Below, in pieces: positions 1 through 7,825 of a DNA stretch of 64,000 bases. The DNA is taken from NCBI GenBank assembly GCA_030018495.1, contig JASEFS010000012.1:32420-96419 (forward strand), written 5' to 3'. The position numbers and the translations under genes are program-made. Below the pieces are notes generated by a model that saw only the letters and a list, made by a program, of their open reading frames with translations, did no database searches and had not been told where the DNA came from. Source of the DNA: Deltaproteobacteria bacterium. GTDB lineage: Bacteria > Desulfobacterota > Desulfobaccia > Desulfobaccales > 0-14-0-80-60-11. Numbering within the stretch: the first letter of the stretch is position 1; each line of letters begins with the position of its first letter.

Positions 1-583
1 GCAAAATATTGGTGCGATGATTCTGAATGGTTCTATAGCTCAGGCAAAGGATTTCGGCGATCTCTTTGCTTGATTTGCCTTCGGCGATGAGTTTGATGAT
101 TTCAATCTCCCGTCCGGAAAGCGAATTATTATCCGAAAAAGGGTGGCTGCCTCTGTGGCTTTGGATAAAAAATTCCTCCAAATATGGAAACAAACTGGGA
201 GAAATGTAGGTCCCCCCTTCCTGCAAGGTCCTGATGGCGCGGATGAGGTCTTGCGAGGCATTCTCTTTCAAGATGTAGCCGTCTGCCCCTGACGCCATGG
301 CATTGCTCAGGGATTCGCTGCCTTTGTGCATGGTCAGGATCAGGATTTTTATGTCGGGATAATTGGCTTTCAGCCTCTTGGTTGCCTCTATGCCCGATAA
401 ATTGGGCATGGTGATATCAAGGATGATCATATCGGCGTTCTTTTGCCTGACCACCTCCAAAAGCTCAAAACCATCTTCAGCCTCACCCACCACATTCAAT
501 TTGGGATCATCCTCCAGTATCCGCCTGATGCCCTGGCGAACGAGGGCATGGTCTTCAGCCAAGATTATATTGTAGAGAGACAT
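1..583 (-). CDS. NarL/FixJ-type response regulator (partial, cut by window edge)
   Basis: This is a two-component response regulator that should bind DNA when phosphorylated. The visible 194 residues hold a receiver domain (acidic residues near E10-D11, phospho-acceptor D56 in the stretch IILDITMPN, conserved K in YILKEN) and the start of a LuxR-type helix-turn-helix with the signature SGREIEIIKLIAEGKSSKEI. The last turn of the HTH lies beyond position 1. The ATG at 583 lies inside the last codons of the upstream histidine kinase gene (19-nt overlap), so the two are probably translationally coupled and form a cognate pair. It closely resembles the regulator at 7826-8554. Assignment to the family is firm; its target genes are unknown, although the neighbouring secreted proteins and polysaccharide operon are natural candidates. 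Confidence 0.93.
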   Translation of the reverse strand, partial: MSLYNIILAEDHALVRQGIRRILEDDPKLNVVGEAEDGFELLEVVRQKNADMIILDITMPNLSGIEATKRLKANYPDIKILILTMHKGSESLSNAMASGADGYILKENASQDLIRAIRTLQEGGTYISPSLFPYLEEFFIQSHRGSHPFSDNNSLSGREIEIIKLIAEGKSSKEIAEILCLSYRTIQNHRTNIL

Positions 584-1722
584 AGTTGCCGTCCTTTATC
601 CGTTAGGGGGATGGTGACGCTGACCTTTGTGCCTTTGCCTTCCCTGCTCCAGATTCTCAGGGCCCCGCCGCACATGCGGGCTCTCTCTTTCATGGAAATC
701 AAGCCCATGCAGCCGGAGGGAGCGGCCTTCTGAGCAGCGACCTCCTTGAGATTAAAACCTATGCCGTTGTCCTCAATTTTGACCTGCAGCCAGGGGGGCT
801 TTATTTTCACCTTCAAAAAAACCTTGGTTGCCCGGGCATACTTGCCGATATTGGTTAAGGCCTCCTGGATGATGCGGTAGATGTTGATTTGGATTTCGGA
901 ATCACATAAAGAATCGATGTCGTCGATTTCTGCGGTGCCTGCAAAATGAAACATTTCGGAGGATTCTTTCAATAGATGGCTCAAGGATTCGGAAAGCCCC
1001 ATAATTTCCAGGAGGGTGGGGCGCAAATCCCGGCAAAGGCGCCGGACGTTTTTAATAAATTCATCTAAGAAGTCCAGCATGGTTTGGCAATTTTGCTGGA
1101 GGTCAGAGGATAATTCTCTATTGATAGAGGTAAGAAACAATTTGAGGGCAGTCAACCCCTGCCCCACTTCATCATGCAATTCTCTTGAAATCCGGCGCCG
1201 CTCCTCTTCCTGAGCGGTCATGATCTGATAATTCAGATATCGCAGTTTTTTTTGGGAGTCGCGCAGAATCTTTTCCGTCTGTCTGTCTTCCCTGACTTCC
1301 CGCACCCATACGGCCCAAAAATTCTCCTGGTCGATTTTTACCCACTGTCGGCAAAATTCTATCCTTTTTTGGGCGCCGTTTTTTTTGGTGAGGCGGCCTT
1401 CTCTGAATACCGGTCTTTTTACCGGGGACTGGTGCTGAAGTCTGGCGATCGGTGGAGGCTTCCAGGGGGTGAGAAGCTCCCTGAGGTCCATGCCTTTTAG
1501 AGCTTCCCGGGAATATCCGGTTAACTGGGCGGCCCGGTGGTTCGCGTCCGCGAGCCTCCCGTCGGCCAAGGCAATGAAGAGAGCTTCAGGGGCGCTGTTA
1601 AAGACGGCGTGAAACCGTTCCTGTGATTGGCGCAAGGCTTCCGCTAGCCACCCGCCTGAGGTGGCACCCTGGACAAGACATAACAGCCTTCCAGTTTTCG
1701 GTTGCGGAAACTTTTTGGGCAT
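565..1722 (-). CDS. PAS-domain histidine kinase of the NarX/DesK (HisKA_3) class
   Basis: A 385-residue sensor kinase that should autophosphorylate and pass phosphate to the overlapping regulator. A PAS domain spans about residues 33-145. The HisKA_3 dimerisation helix carries EEERRRISRELHDEVGQG with phospho-acceptor H183. The HATPase_c domain has an N-box around E287/N291, a G1 box DNGIG at 318-322 and a G2 box near 337-345. The N-box reads NIGKYARA, with Tyr where His is usual. No membrane segment is visible, so a cytosolic or redox/ligand-type signal read by the PAS domain is likely. The ATG at 1722 has a good ribosome site (GGAAGGA, 9-nt spacing) and an in-frame stop just upstream. An alternative hydrophobic reading in another frame upstream (TTG at 1783) was considered and not adopted. 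Confidence 0.92.
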   Translation of the reverse strand: MPKKFPQPKTGRLLCLVQGATSGGWLAEALRQSQERFHAVFNSAPEALFIALADGRLADANHRAAQLTGYSREALKGMDLRELLTPWKPPPIARLQHQSPVKRPVFREGRLTKKNGAQKRIEFCRQWVKIDQENFWAVWVREVREDRQTEKILRDSQKKLRYLNYQIMTAQEEERRRISRELHDEVGQGLTALKLFLTSINRELSSDLQQNCQTMLDFLDEFIKNVRRLCRDLRPTLLEIMGLSESLSHLLKESSEMFHFAGTAEIDDIDSLCDSEIQINIYRIIQEALTNIGKYARATKVFLKVKIKPPWLQVKIEDNGIGFNLKEVAAQKAAPSGCMGLISMKERARMCGGALRIWSREGKGTKVSVTIPLTDKGRQLCLSTI

Positions 1723-2446
1723 TGGCCAGGATCCTTCCGGCTAAGATCGCGAGCACGAACAAGACGGGCGTGAACAGACTCAACTGCTGAAAGAAGTGTC
1801 AATACTGCCTCTGATGAGGAAATTGTTTTACATCATTTGTGCCACTGACATATGTCATTGATGATATTGATAATTTGGCTATTTTAATTCAGGCCAATGT
1901 TCAAAAAAATGGTTAGATCCGAAAAATCGGTTTCAATTAACGGAATAGTTCATAAAATGTTTAATTTTTATAATTAATTTAGTTAAGATATGAGGGATAT
2001 TACAAAATTTTGCTAATCAGATGACTTAAATGTTAAAAAATCCGCAAATCTTCAGACTTCATTTTTTGTTGACCTTAAAAAAGAAGGTCAAAAATTGACT
2101 TAAAGCTGGTCTGACATGCGAGAAATGAATGGAAGTTATTGTCATAATTATAAAAATGTGCTCTTTTTCACAAAATTTTGTGAATAAGCAAACGTTTAAT
2201 AAAAAGAACTGAAAGATGGTTCACTAGATAGTTTTAACTAATAAAAATCCTTAGATTGCCTCTGTATATCCCTGACAAAAGAGCAGTGTTCACTATTTTG
2301 AACATGCTATTTCATAATCTGAACATAGACAGGGGAAAATGACGCCGGTGGATAGGGTTTGATGGGGTAAATTCGTGTTTTAAGGGCTCCGAGCGGCGTT
2401 CGAAAGGAATCAGGGCAACTCCAAAAAGACAAGTAATTTGGCAGGC
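1723..2446. other. AT-rich intergenic region
   Basis: This 724-bp stretch between two minus-strand regulator genes shows no convincing ORF. It is markedly AT-rich from about 1800 to 2330 and should contain the promoter of the kinase/regulator pair, which reads leftward. The clearest internal feature is a perfect 6-6-6 palindrome at 2287-2304, listed separately. Confidence 0.6.
2287..2304. promoter_or_regulatory. Palindrome TGTTCA-N6-TGAACA, possible operator
   Basis: Perfect inverted repeat TGTTCA, six-base spacer, TGAACA in AT-rich intergenic DNA. A further half-site TGAACA lies about 17 nt to the right. The geometry suits a dimeric regulator. No known regulator is assigned. Confidence 0.35.
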
Positions 2447-2821
2447 TTATAATACCAGTTTGATTGATTCGCAAAGCGTTTCGGCCGCTTTGTCCTTCAG
2501 GACGTAAGCGTCGGCCCCTGCGGCCATGACCTGGTCGATGAGCCGCGGGTTTTCGTAAAGTGACAAAATTAATATTTTCAGCCCCGGATAGTTCTCCTTA
2601 ATCTTTTTGGCCGCCTCTATGCCGTTGGCATCAGGCAGCGTGAAGTCCAAAATGACCAAATCGGCCGAATGGCTGCGCATGGCTTGGAAGAGCTCCATAC
2701 AGCTTTCCACTTCGGCCACTACCCGATAATCTTCATACTCTTCGATAAGGTGCCGGATACGCTCCCTGACCAGCGGGTGGTCGTCCGCAAGGATGATCTG
2801 GTACGGCAGTAGATTCTTCAT
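2447..2821 (-). CDS. Receiver-only response regulator (NarL-type receiver without HTH)
   Basis: This 124-residue protein is a receiver domain of the same type as the neighbouring NarL-family regulators. It shows D13/D14, phospho-acceptor D59 in LVILDFTLPD, S87 and K109 in YVLKDKAA. Reading stops right after the receiver (SIKLVL-stop), where the other two regulators continue through a linker into an HTH. The sequence downstream gives no HTH in any frame, so this is either a natural single-domain phosphate sink or CheY-like output, or an old truncation. The ATG at 2821 follows AT-rich DNA. It could share the kinase at 565-1722. Confidence 0.85.
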   Translation of the reverse strand: MKNLLPYQIILADDHPLVRERIRHLIEEYEDYRVVAEVESCMELFQAMRSHSADLVILDFTLPDANGIEAAKKIKENYPGLKILILSLYENPRLIDQVMAAGADAYVLKDKAAETLCESIKLVL

Positions 2822-3116
2822 TGACCAGCCTTATAGAAACCAAGTTGCGACTAAAATCCCTTACCGGGCGGGAAAAGTGAATTATATAATTCATTAGTAT
2901 GGAAAAAATGAAAAAGCAATAATAGAAGTAATCATTTTACTATGGTCTATTTAATTATAAAGGAGAGGTTAAGCGTTCCTGCAGAGGGTTATTGGGAGTT
3001 CGCCAACTTCATCAAAAGGGACGCGGCCGGTTCACCTGCGGCAGCACCACGCCACCTGCCGCGGCAAAACAGACAAAATTTCAGCCACTTACTCCGGGGC
3101 TAATCAATGTGACGCC
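2822..3116. other. Intergenic region with a GC-rich hairpin
   Basis: No gene is seen. The part nearest 3116 is the 3' flank of the secreted protein gene. It contains a strong stem (GCGGCAG ... CTGCCGC) at about 3039-3064, followed by GCGGCAAAAC and, ten bases on, TCAGCCAC. Those two strings recur with similar spacing in the structured element at 7441-7587. Confidence 0.4.
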
Positions 3117-4718
3117 TTACTCCTGAGGCAACGCGGCTCTGAACCCCGAAAAATTCAAGTTGGTTGCGGTGGGCTCAAGCAAGGGCTGCGCCCATCCGGC
3201 TTTAATACCGCGGTTAAGATTCCGTGAGGGTTTAACTTTGGTTGTTTTCACTTTCAGCTTCGGCGAGGCCGCTTTCTTCCGGAAGATCGACCAAAAGACT
3301 GTCCAAGAGTTATCGGTGGAGCCGAGAGCGGAAGCGAGGGCGGGTTCACCAGCAGCAGGGGCGGCTTCCTCTGAGGCAGGCAAAGGTTCTTCAGTAACCG
3401 GATCGGGATCAGCCGGAGCAGGAGCGGGTTCTTGCACGGCAGGTGCAGGAGCAGGTGCAGGAACCGGCTCCTCTGCAGCAGGCGAGGGTGCAGGTTCTTC
3501 AGCAGCAGGCGCGGGAGCCGGCGCCGGCGCCGGCGCGGGAGCCGGGGAACTTGGGGAATCAGCCGAGAAGCGGTAAAGGTGAACCTCAAAGGGCTCGAAA
3601 TCGTCAATGAACGTGCCGTTGTTCACGGAGATGGTGCGATTCTCATGCAGCACTTCGACGCTATCCACGCTCACGCCCGGCGGTAAGGTAAACTGGGCCG
3701 TGATGGGGCTGCCGCCGGCCTCGCGGTCCGCGATGTTCACCGCCAAAACCGCATGGCTGTCCCCGCTGGCGCCGTAGCGGTAGGCCAGCCTCTCAGCCGA
3801 TTCGCTCACCTGGATCTCGGGACTGGCGGTCTCCCCCGCGTTCATTTCAGCCCCGACGCTCTGCATCTCGGTCACCATGCGCCGGACGTTGTCCACCGCT
3901 TTGGGGTCCTTCTCGCCCCAGCCGTTATACATCCAATAGAGCACCTTTTCCACGCCCAGGACCACCGCGGCGAAAGTGTGGTAGCGTATCTCCCGGTAAG
4001 TGGGGGTCTTATAAGGATAAACGGTGTTGTCCCCAAACCCCATGCAGGTAGCGATGGGTTTTTCCTTCCCATACGTCTCGCTGTCATCCACCATCTGCCG
4101 CCACATGTCGTAAATTGTCCGGTTTTCCCCGGTGGCAAACTCCCCTGGGATCGAGGAATAGACAGGATAGGCGTGGATGCCGATAAGGTCGGTGACGTCA
4201 TACCACCGCCTGATGTCGTCAAAGCCGTTGTAAGGGTAATTGAAGCTGATGATGGCCGGATGGTCCGGGTCGTTCTGTTTGGCGAGATGATAATAGCCGG
4301 GGGACTTATCCAGATAGTCGTGGATGTACCAGCCGTACAACTCCGGCTCGTCACCGATGTACCAGCCGTACAGGGCGGGATGGGATTTGTAGGTGTTGAT
4401 GCAGTTGATAAAGTTCTCAATGGGCATCTGCCAGGCCGGGCTCAGGCCGAGAATCACCTTGATGCCGTGCCGGCGGGCTTCATCCATAAACGTCTTGATG
4501 GTATTATCGCCGGGGTTGGTGAACCAGATGGCCGATGTTCCCATGACCAGGGTGTTGCCTTCGGCCGCGAATTGGGCCAGCATTTGCGGGTGATGCACAT
4601 CAATCCACCAGCCGGTTTTGAACTCGCCTGCGGCCTGTCCCGGAACCGGCGCCAAAGCCGGCACCGCGACGATAAACAGCAAGAATATGACAGTATGGCA
4701 ATTTCGAAAAATTTTCAT
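3117..4718 (-). CDS. Secreted TIM-barrel glycoside-hydrolase-like protein with Pro/Ala-rich tail (copy 1)
   Basis: A 533-residue exported protein, probably acting on polysaccharide at or outside the cell surface. A signal peptide covers residues 1-30 (hydrophobic core IFLLFIVAVPALA, then GQAAGEF). A clan-A-like barrel follows (about 35-300), with GDEP at 122-125, where E124 is the expected acid/base. The usual second catalytic Glu is not obvious; the strand reads IATCMGFG. A beta-sandwich (305-385) precedes a Pro/Ala/Glu linker (390-460) and a basic tail (480-505). LYGWYI is duplicated around the GDEP motif, which the paralogue lacks. The chosen ATG at 4718 has GGAGGG seven bases upstream; an upstream in-frame start at 4748 lacks this. 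It is divergent from its paralogue at 5850-7361. Hydrolase activity is inferred from fold only. Confidence 0.8.
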   Translation of the reverse strand: MKIFRNCHTVIFLLFIVAVPALAPVPGQAAGEFKTGWWIDVHHPQMLAQFAAEGNTLVMGTSAIWFTNPGDNTIKTFMDEARRHGIKVILGLSPAWQMPIENFINCINTYKSHPALYGWYIGDEPELYGWYIHDYLDKSPGYYHLAKQNDPDHPAIISFNYPYNGFDDIRRWYDVTDLIGIHAYPVYSSIPGEFATGENRTIYDMWRQMVDDSETYGKEKPIATCMGFGDNTVYPYKTPTYREIRYHTFAAVVLGVEKVLYWMYNGWGEKDPKAVDNVRRMVTEMQSVGAEMNAGETASPEIQVSESAERLAYRYGASGDSHAVLAVNIADREAGGSPITAQFTLPPGVSVDSVEVLHENRTISVNNGTFIDDFEPFEVHLYRFSADSPSSPAPAPAPAPAPAPAAEEPAPSPAAEEPVPAPAPAPAVQEPAPAPADPDPVTEEPLPASEEAAPAAGEPALASALGSTDNSWTVFWSIFRKKAASPKLKVKTTKVKPSRNLNRGIKAGWAQPLLEPTATNLNFSGFRAALPQE

Positions 4719-5486
4719 AGCTGAACCCTCCGGAAGATCTCCCTCCACGATTAACTAGGCCGCCGAGATTAGCGGGCCTCCCCCGTAACAAGCCTGTACT
4801 TCTCTCTTGCCTGTGTTTCAAGTCGCTAAAGAGCGGTTGTATTGCTATGGAAGAAAAGCATTTCTTAAAAATCAATAAAAATTATTTAAAAAAAAGAAAT
4901 TAAAATATTAGAAGCTTGTTAAAAATCCGGGGTTTTACTGAAAAAACCGCTGATTTTTGACAAAATACCCCCCTTTTTATTCAAATAACTAGTTTTTTAC
5001 TAAAAAACATTATTAAGTTATTGATTGCAATTTTCTTCCAAGCAAAAAACATTCCATTGAAGATGGAAATATTGTGGCAAGGTTGAAGTATTGAAAACCG
5101 CGGCGGGGTTTAGAGAAAGAAGCTGCCTCAATGGCAGGAGGAGAGGATAACCAGCCTGAGGAAGCGGCCTCATCAAGAAAGCAGCCAACATCAGGAATTT
5201 GCGGTGGGCCTCACCCGGAGGAAGGGGAAAAATATCCAACCGGATTCAGCAAACATTTCTCGAGGAGATTTCCCTTCATGGCAGACCGAAAAGATACTCG
5301 CGGGGCGGCGTCTCCTTCGGCGAACTCCAGATGTCAGGGGGGTTATCAAGCAAAACGGATCGGCTGGAAACCTGCTGCCGGTATTTCAGGAAGGAGGCCC
5401 GAGTTGTCAGGCTAATGCGGAATAGTAACAAAACATATTATATCAAAGAAATAAATAAAAAAATATTTCATCTTTCCTAAAATGTA

Positions 5487-5515
5487 TGGTCAAAATGACC
5501 ACAAAAAAATGGTCA
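5487..5515. promoter_or_regulatory. TGGTCA/TGACCA palindrome with a third half-site
   Basis: TGGTCA-AAA-TGACCA is a perfect palindrome (5487-5501), followed by another TGGTCA at 5510-5515, so three half-sites lie within 29 bp. It is about 335 bp upstream of the 5850 gene in an AT-rich region. A regulator-binding role is inferred from symmetry alone. Confidence 0.35.
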
Positions 5516-5622
5516 TTCCTTTCATAGACATATCTTTCTCATTCCATAAGAATAGGCAGGAATTTTTGGGCGGTTATTAGCGAGAAGGTTTAGCCTGCTT
5601 AATAACCTCAAATTACATGAAG

Positions 5623-5677
5623 TAACTCGTGAGAAATATAATCTATTAATTATGAAATATAGCTTGCAAACGAGTTA
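5623..5677. promoter_or_regulatory. 8-bp inverted repeat around AT-rich core
   Basis: TAACTCGT at 5623-5630 pairs exactly with ACGAGTTA at 5670-5677. The 39 bases between are almost all A/T and would hold a -10 element. Candidate operator pair or cruciform upstream of the 5850 gene. Confidence 0.3.
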
Positions 5678-5849
5678 TGGTGATTTTGCCAGACCGACAG
5701 GCGCAATATACAAGAGAACTAATGAATATCACGTAGCTTGAGTCGCCTAAGAGTCTTTGCCAAATCATCCTTAAGGTTACTGCAGAGTAGCCTGAATATC
5801 ACTCAACATCCTCTTTGAGGATGTAAATTCTATTAAATAAAGGAGAATT

Positions 5850-7361
5850 ATGAAGAGGTATCTTTTAACGACAGTGTGTTTTATTGTGGTTTGTCTGCTT
5901 GCTGTGAAGCCGGTTCCGGTCCAGGCGGCGGGCGAGTTCAAAACGGGCTGGTGGCTTAGGGTGAGTCGCGCCGACCTCCTGCCCAAGTTTGCCGCCGAAG
6001 GCAATACCCTGGTGTTGGCTGACCAGGCCATCTGGTACACCAACCCCGGCGACAACACCATCAAAAACTTTCTGGACACGGCCCAGGCCAACGGCATCAA
6101 AGTCATCATGGGCATAAGCGGCCCCTGGCAGGTGCCCACCGAGAATTTCATCAACTGCATCAAAACTCATAAAGATCACCCAGCCCTGTATGCCTGGTTT
6201 ATAGGCGATGAACCGGACCTCATGAGTAACGCCGACCAGCTGCATCGATATTTTGCCACCGATCCCGGCTATTATCATCTGGCGAAGCAGAACGACCCGA
6301 ATCATCCGGTGCTCATCAGCTTCAACCAGACCTATTCGGGGGATCGATGGGACTCGGGCTGGGATTGGCTCCGCAGTTGGTATGACGTCACCGACCTTAT
6401 CGGCATCCACGCCTATTCCAGTTATGTCGGCACCCCCGAATTCGGGACCGGCGAGGCCAAATACTTTTATGATGAATGGCGACAGTTGATGGAGGATACC
6501 GAAACCTATGGCAAACCCGGATGCATTGCCACCTGCCAGGGGTTTGGTGATAACTGGGGGGGTGGCACCTTCAGAACCCCGACGCTGAGGGAGTTGGAAT
6601 ATGCCGTGTTCAGCGCCGTGGTTAACGGGGTGGACAAGGTGCTCTTCTGGCTTTATGACGGAATCGGCGAGAATGATCCGGTTAATGTCGCCAACGTCAA
6701 TCGCATGATAACCGAAATGCAGAGCATCGGTGCGGAAATGAATGCCGGGGAGACCTTCAGCCCCGAGATTCAAGTGAGTGAGTCGGCTGAGAGGTTGGCC
6801 TACCGCTACGGCGCCAAGGGGGAGAGCCACGTCATTTTGGCGGTGAACATCGCGGACCGCGAGGCCGGCGGCAGCCCCATCACGGCCCAGTTTACCTTAC
6901 CGCCGGGCGTGAGCGTGGACCGCGTCGAAGTGCTGCATGAGAATCGCACCATTTCCGTGAACAACGGCACTTTCACGGACGATTTCGAGCCCTATGGAGT
7001 GCATATTTACCGCTTCTCGGCTGACCCCATAAGTGCCCCGGCTCCGGCCCCCGCGCCTGCACCTGCTCCTACTACCGAAGAACCCGCTCCTGCTCCGACT
7101 GAACCTGCCCCTGCGACGAAAGAACCCGCTCCCGCTCCTGTTACCGAAACCGCACCTGCACCCTCAGAACCAGATGTCGCTGTTTCTACGGATTGGTCAT
7201 CGCCATTCTCAAAATTGCTGGGCTTGGTGGGCCTGCGAAATGGGAAAACTGCAAAGGCTACCGGCACCGCCGGCAAGAAGAAGACCGCCAAGCCGGCCAA
7301 AGCCAAGGCCCAGCGTGATCCCGGCATTTTGGCCAGACTTCTGGATTTCATCAGGAGCTGA
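5850..7361 (+). CDS. Secreted TIM-barrel glycoside-hydrolase-like protein with Pro/Ala-rich tail (copy 2)
   Basis: A 503-residue paralogue of the protein at 3117-4718 with the same layout: signal peptide (1-27, ending VQAAGEF), TIM barrel with GDEP at 119-122 (E121 putative acid/base), beta-sandwich (about 305-390), Pro/Ala/Glu/Thr linker (395-442) and a lysine-rich tail (about 472-495) ending in a short amphipathic helix LLDFIRS. The ribosome site AAAGGAG with a four-base spacer fixes the ATG. The barrels have clearly diverged between the two copies, but 85 nt of the beta-sandwich coding DNA is identical, which suggests recent gene conversion or recombination. The neighbouring regulators and polysaccharide operon suggest a role in processing or binding extracellular polysaccharide. 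Exact substrate unknown. Confidence 0.8.
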   Translation: MKRYLLTTVCFIVVCLLAVKPVPVQAAGEFKTGWWLRVSRADLLPKFAAEGNTLVLADQAIWYTNPGDNTIKNFLDTAQANGIKVIMGISGPWQVPTENFINCIKTHKDHPALYAWFIGDEPDLMSNADQLHRYFATDPGYYHLAKQNDPNHPVLISFNQTYSGDRWDSGWDWLRSWYDVTDLIGIHAYSSYVGTPEFGTGEAKYFYDEWRQLMEDTETYGKPGCIATCQGFGDNWGGGTFRTPTLRELEYAVFSAVVNGVDKVLFWLYDGIGENDPVNVANVNRMITEMQSIGAEMNAGETFSPEIQVSESAERLAYRYGAKGESHVILAVNIADREAGGSPITAQFTLPPGVSVDRVEVLHENRTISVNNGTFTDDFEPYGVHIYRFSADPISAPAPAPAPAPAPTTEEPAPAPTEPAPATKEPAPAPVTETAPAPSEPDVAVSTDWSSPFSKLLGLVGLRNGKTAKATGTAGKKKTAKPAKAKAQRDPGILARLLDFIRS

Positions 7362-7825
7362 GATCCTTAATGCCCTTTGGGTATGAATGGCTGCTTGACG
7401 GGTTGACCAGCTAGGTCCAAACCAAAAAACCTTTAAAAAATTGGGGCAGCGCGGAGGTCAGCAGCAGGGGATTATATCTCCATCTGGCCTTCCAGGGAAG
7501 CCATCTACCTGTGGCCGAGAAGAAGCCGCCAGAGCCGCGCAGCTTGAGGTGCGGCAAAACCGGAGACTCTCAGCCACGCTGCCCCAAGTTCTGGATTTTT
7601 CTAACCCAAATCAGGAGGCACCCCGTCTCTTCTGAACCACAATTCTGAAAATCTTCCATAATCTCTCTTGCCTTTAGACATTCCGTACCCTGTTTTTTAA
7701 ATCGCTCCGAGTATTTCCCTCTATTGTCTCAAAGTAGTTACCTTTGTGAAAAAAGGGCAAAAAGACGGATTGATTTTCAACGGAACAAAGGAGTAATGTG
7801 CCGCTATGGGGAGCTTTGGTGAAGA
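7362..7825. other. Intergenic region holding a structured element
   Basis: It contains the 7441-7587 folded element and AT-rich DNA upstream of the response regulator. A TTG-initiated ORF across 7441-7635 has low-complexity composition and is better explained as the structured element. Confidence 0.5.
7441..7587 (+). ncRNA. Candidate structured RNA, 147 nt, closed by an 11-bp perfect stem
   Basis: TTGGGGCAGCG at 7441-7451 pairs exactly with CGCTGCCCCAA at the 3' end near 7577-7587. Inside are at least three further helices: GGGGAT/ATCTCC with one G-U, a GGC-TTCC/GGAAGCC stem with a bulge, and GCCGCGC/GTGCGGC with an eight-base loop. The overall shape is a closed multibranch junction, as in riboswitches and small RNAs. 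I do not recognise a known family; the cobalamin, TPP and GEMM cores are absent. It lies 80 nt past the copy-2 gene and about 240 nt before the regulator at 7826, so it could be a 3' UTR element, an independent sRNA or a 5' leader. Confidence 0.4.

Larger units (their letters stand above)
4719..5849. other. Long divergent intergenic region
   Basis: About 1.1 kb separates the two divergent paralogues and should contain both promoters. Visible structure: a T/A-flanked imperfect hairpin at about 4931-4968; a TGGTCA/TGACCA palindrome cluster at 5487-5515; and an 8-bp perfect inverted repeat TAACTCGT/ACGAGTTA at 5623-5630 and 5670-5677 enclosing AT-rich DNA. Short ORFs in 5018-5480 overlap each other, lack ribosome sites and look non-coding. 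Confidence 0.5.

Noticed and set aside
1598..1783. A hydrophobic N-terminal frame (TTG at 1783) that could be a membrane anchor of the kinase joined by a frameshift.
   Set aside because: The kinase has its own ATG with a good ribosome site and an in-frame upstream stop; the TTG frame has no ribosome site and no similarity beyond the hydrophobic run.
3753..4724. Long open frame (323 codons) on the plus strand opposite the secreted protein gene.
   Set aside because: It is the antisense shadow of a GC-rich codon-biased gene; the minus-strand product has signal peptide, motifs and a paralogue.
5131..5480. Overlapping short plus-strand frames in the divergent region.
   Set aside because: No ribosome sites, no recognisable composition, and three frames overlap one another.
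7441..7587. Assignment of the structured element to a cobalamin, GEMM/c-di-GMP or 6S RNA family.
   Set aside because: None of the conserved cores of those families could be found in the sequence.
7441..7635. 64-codon frame starting with TTG.
   Set aside because: It coincides with the strongly paired element and has a non-protein-like composition.
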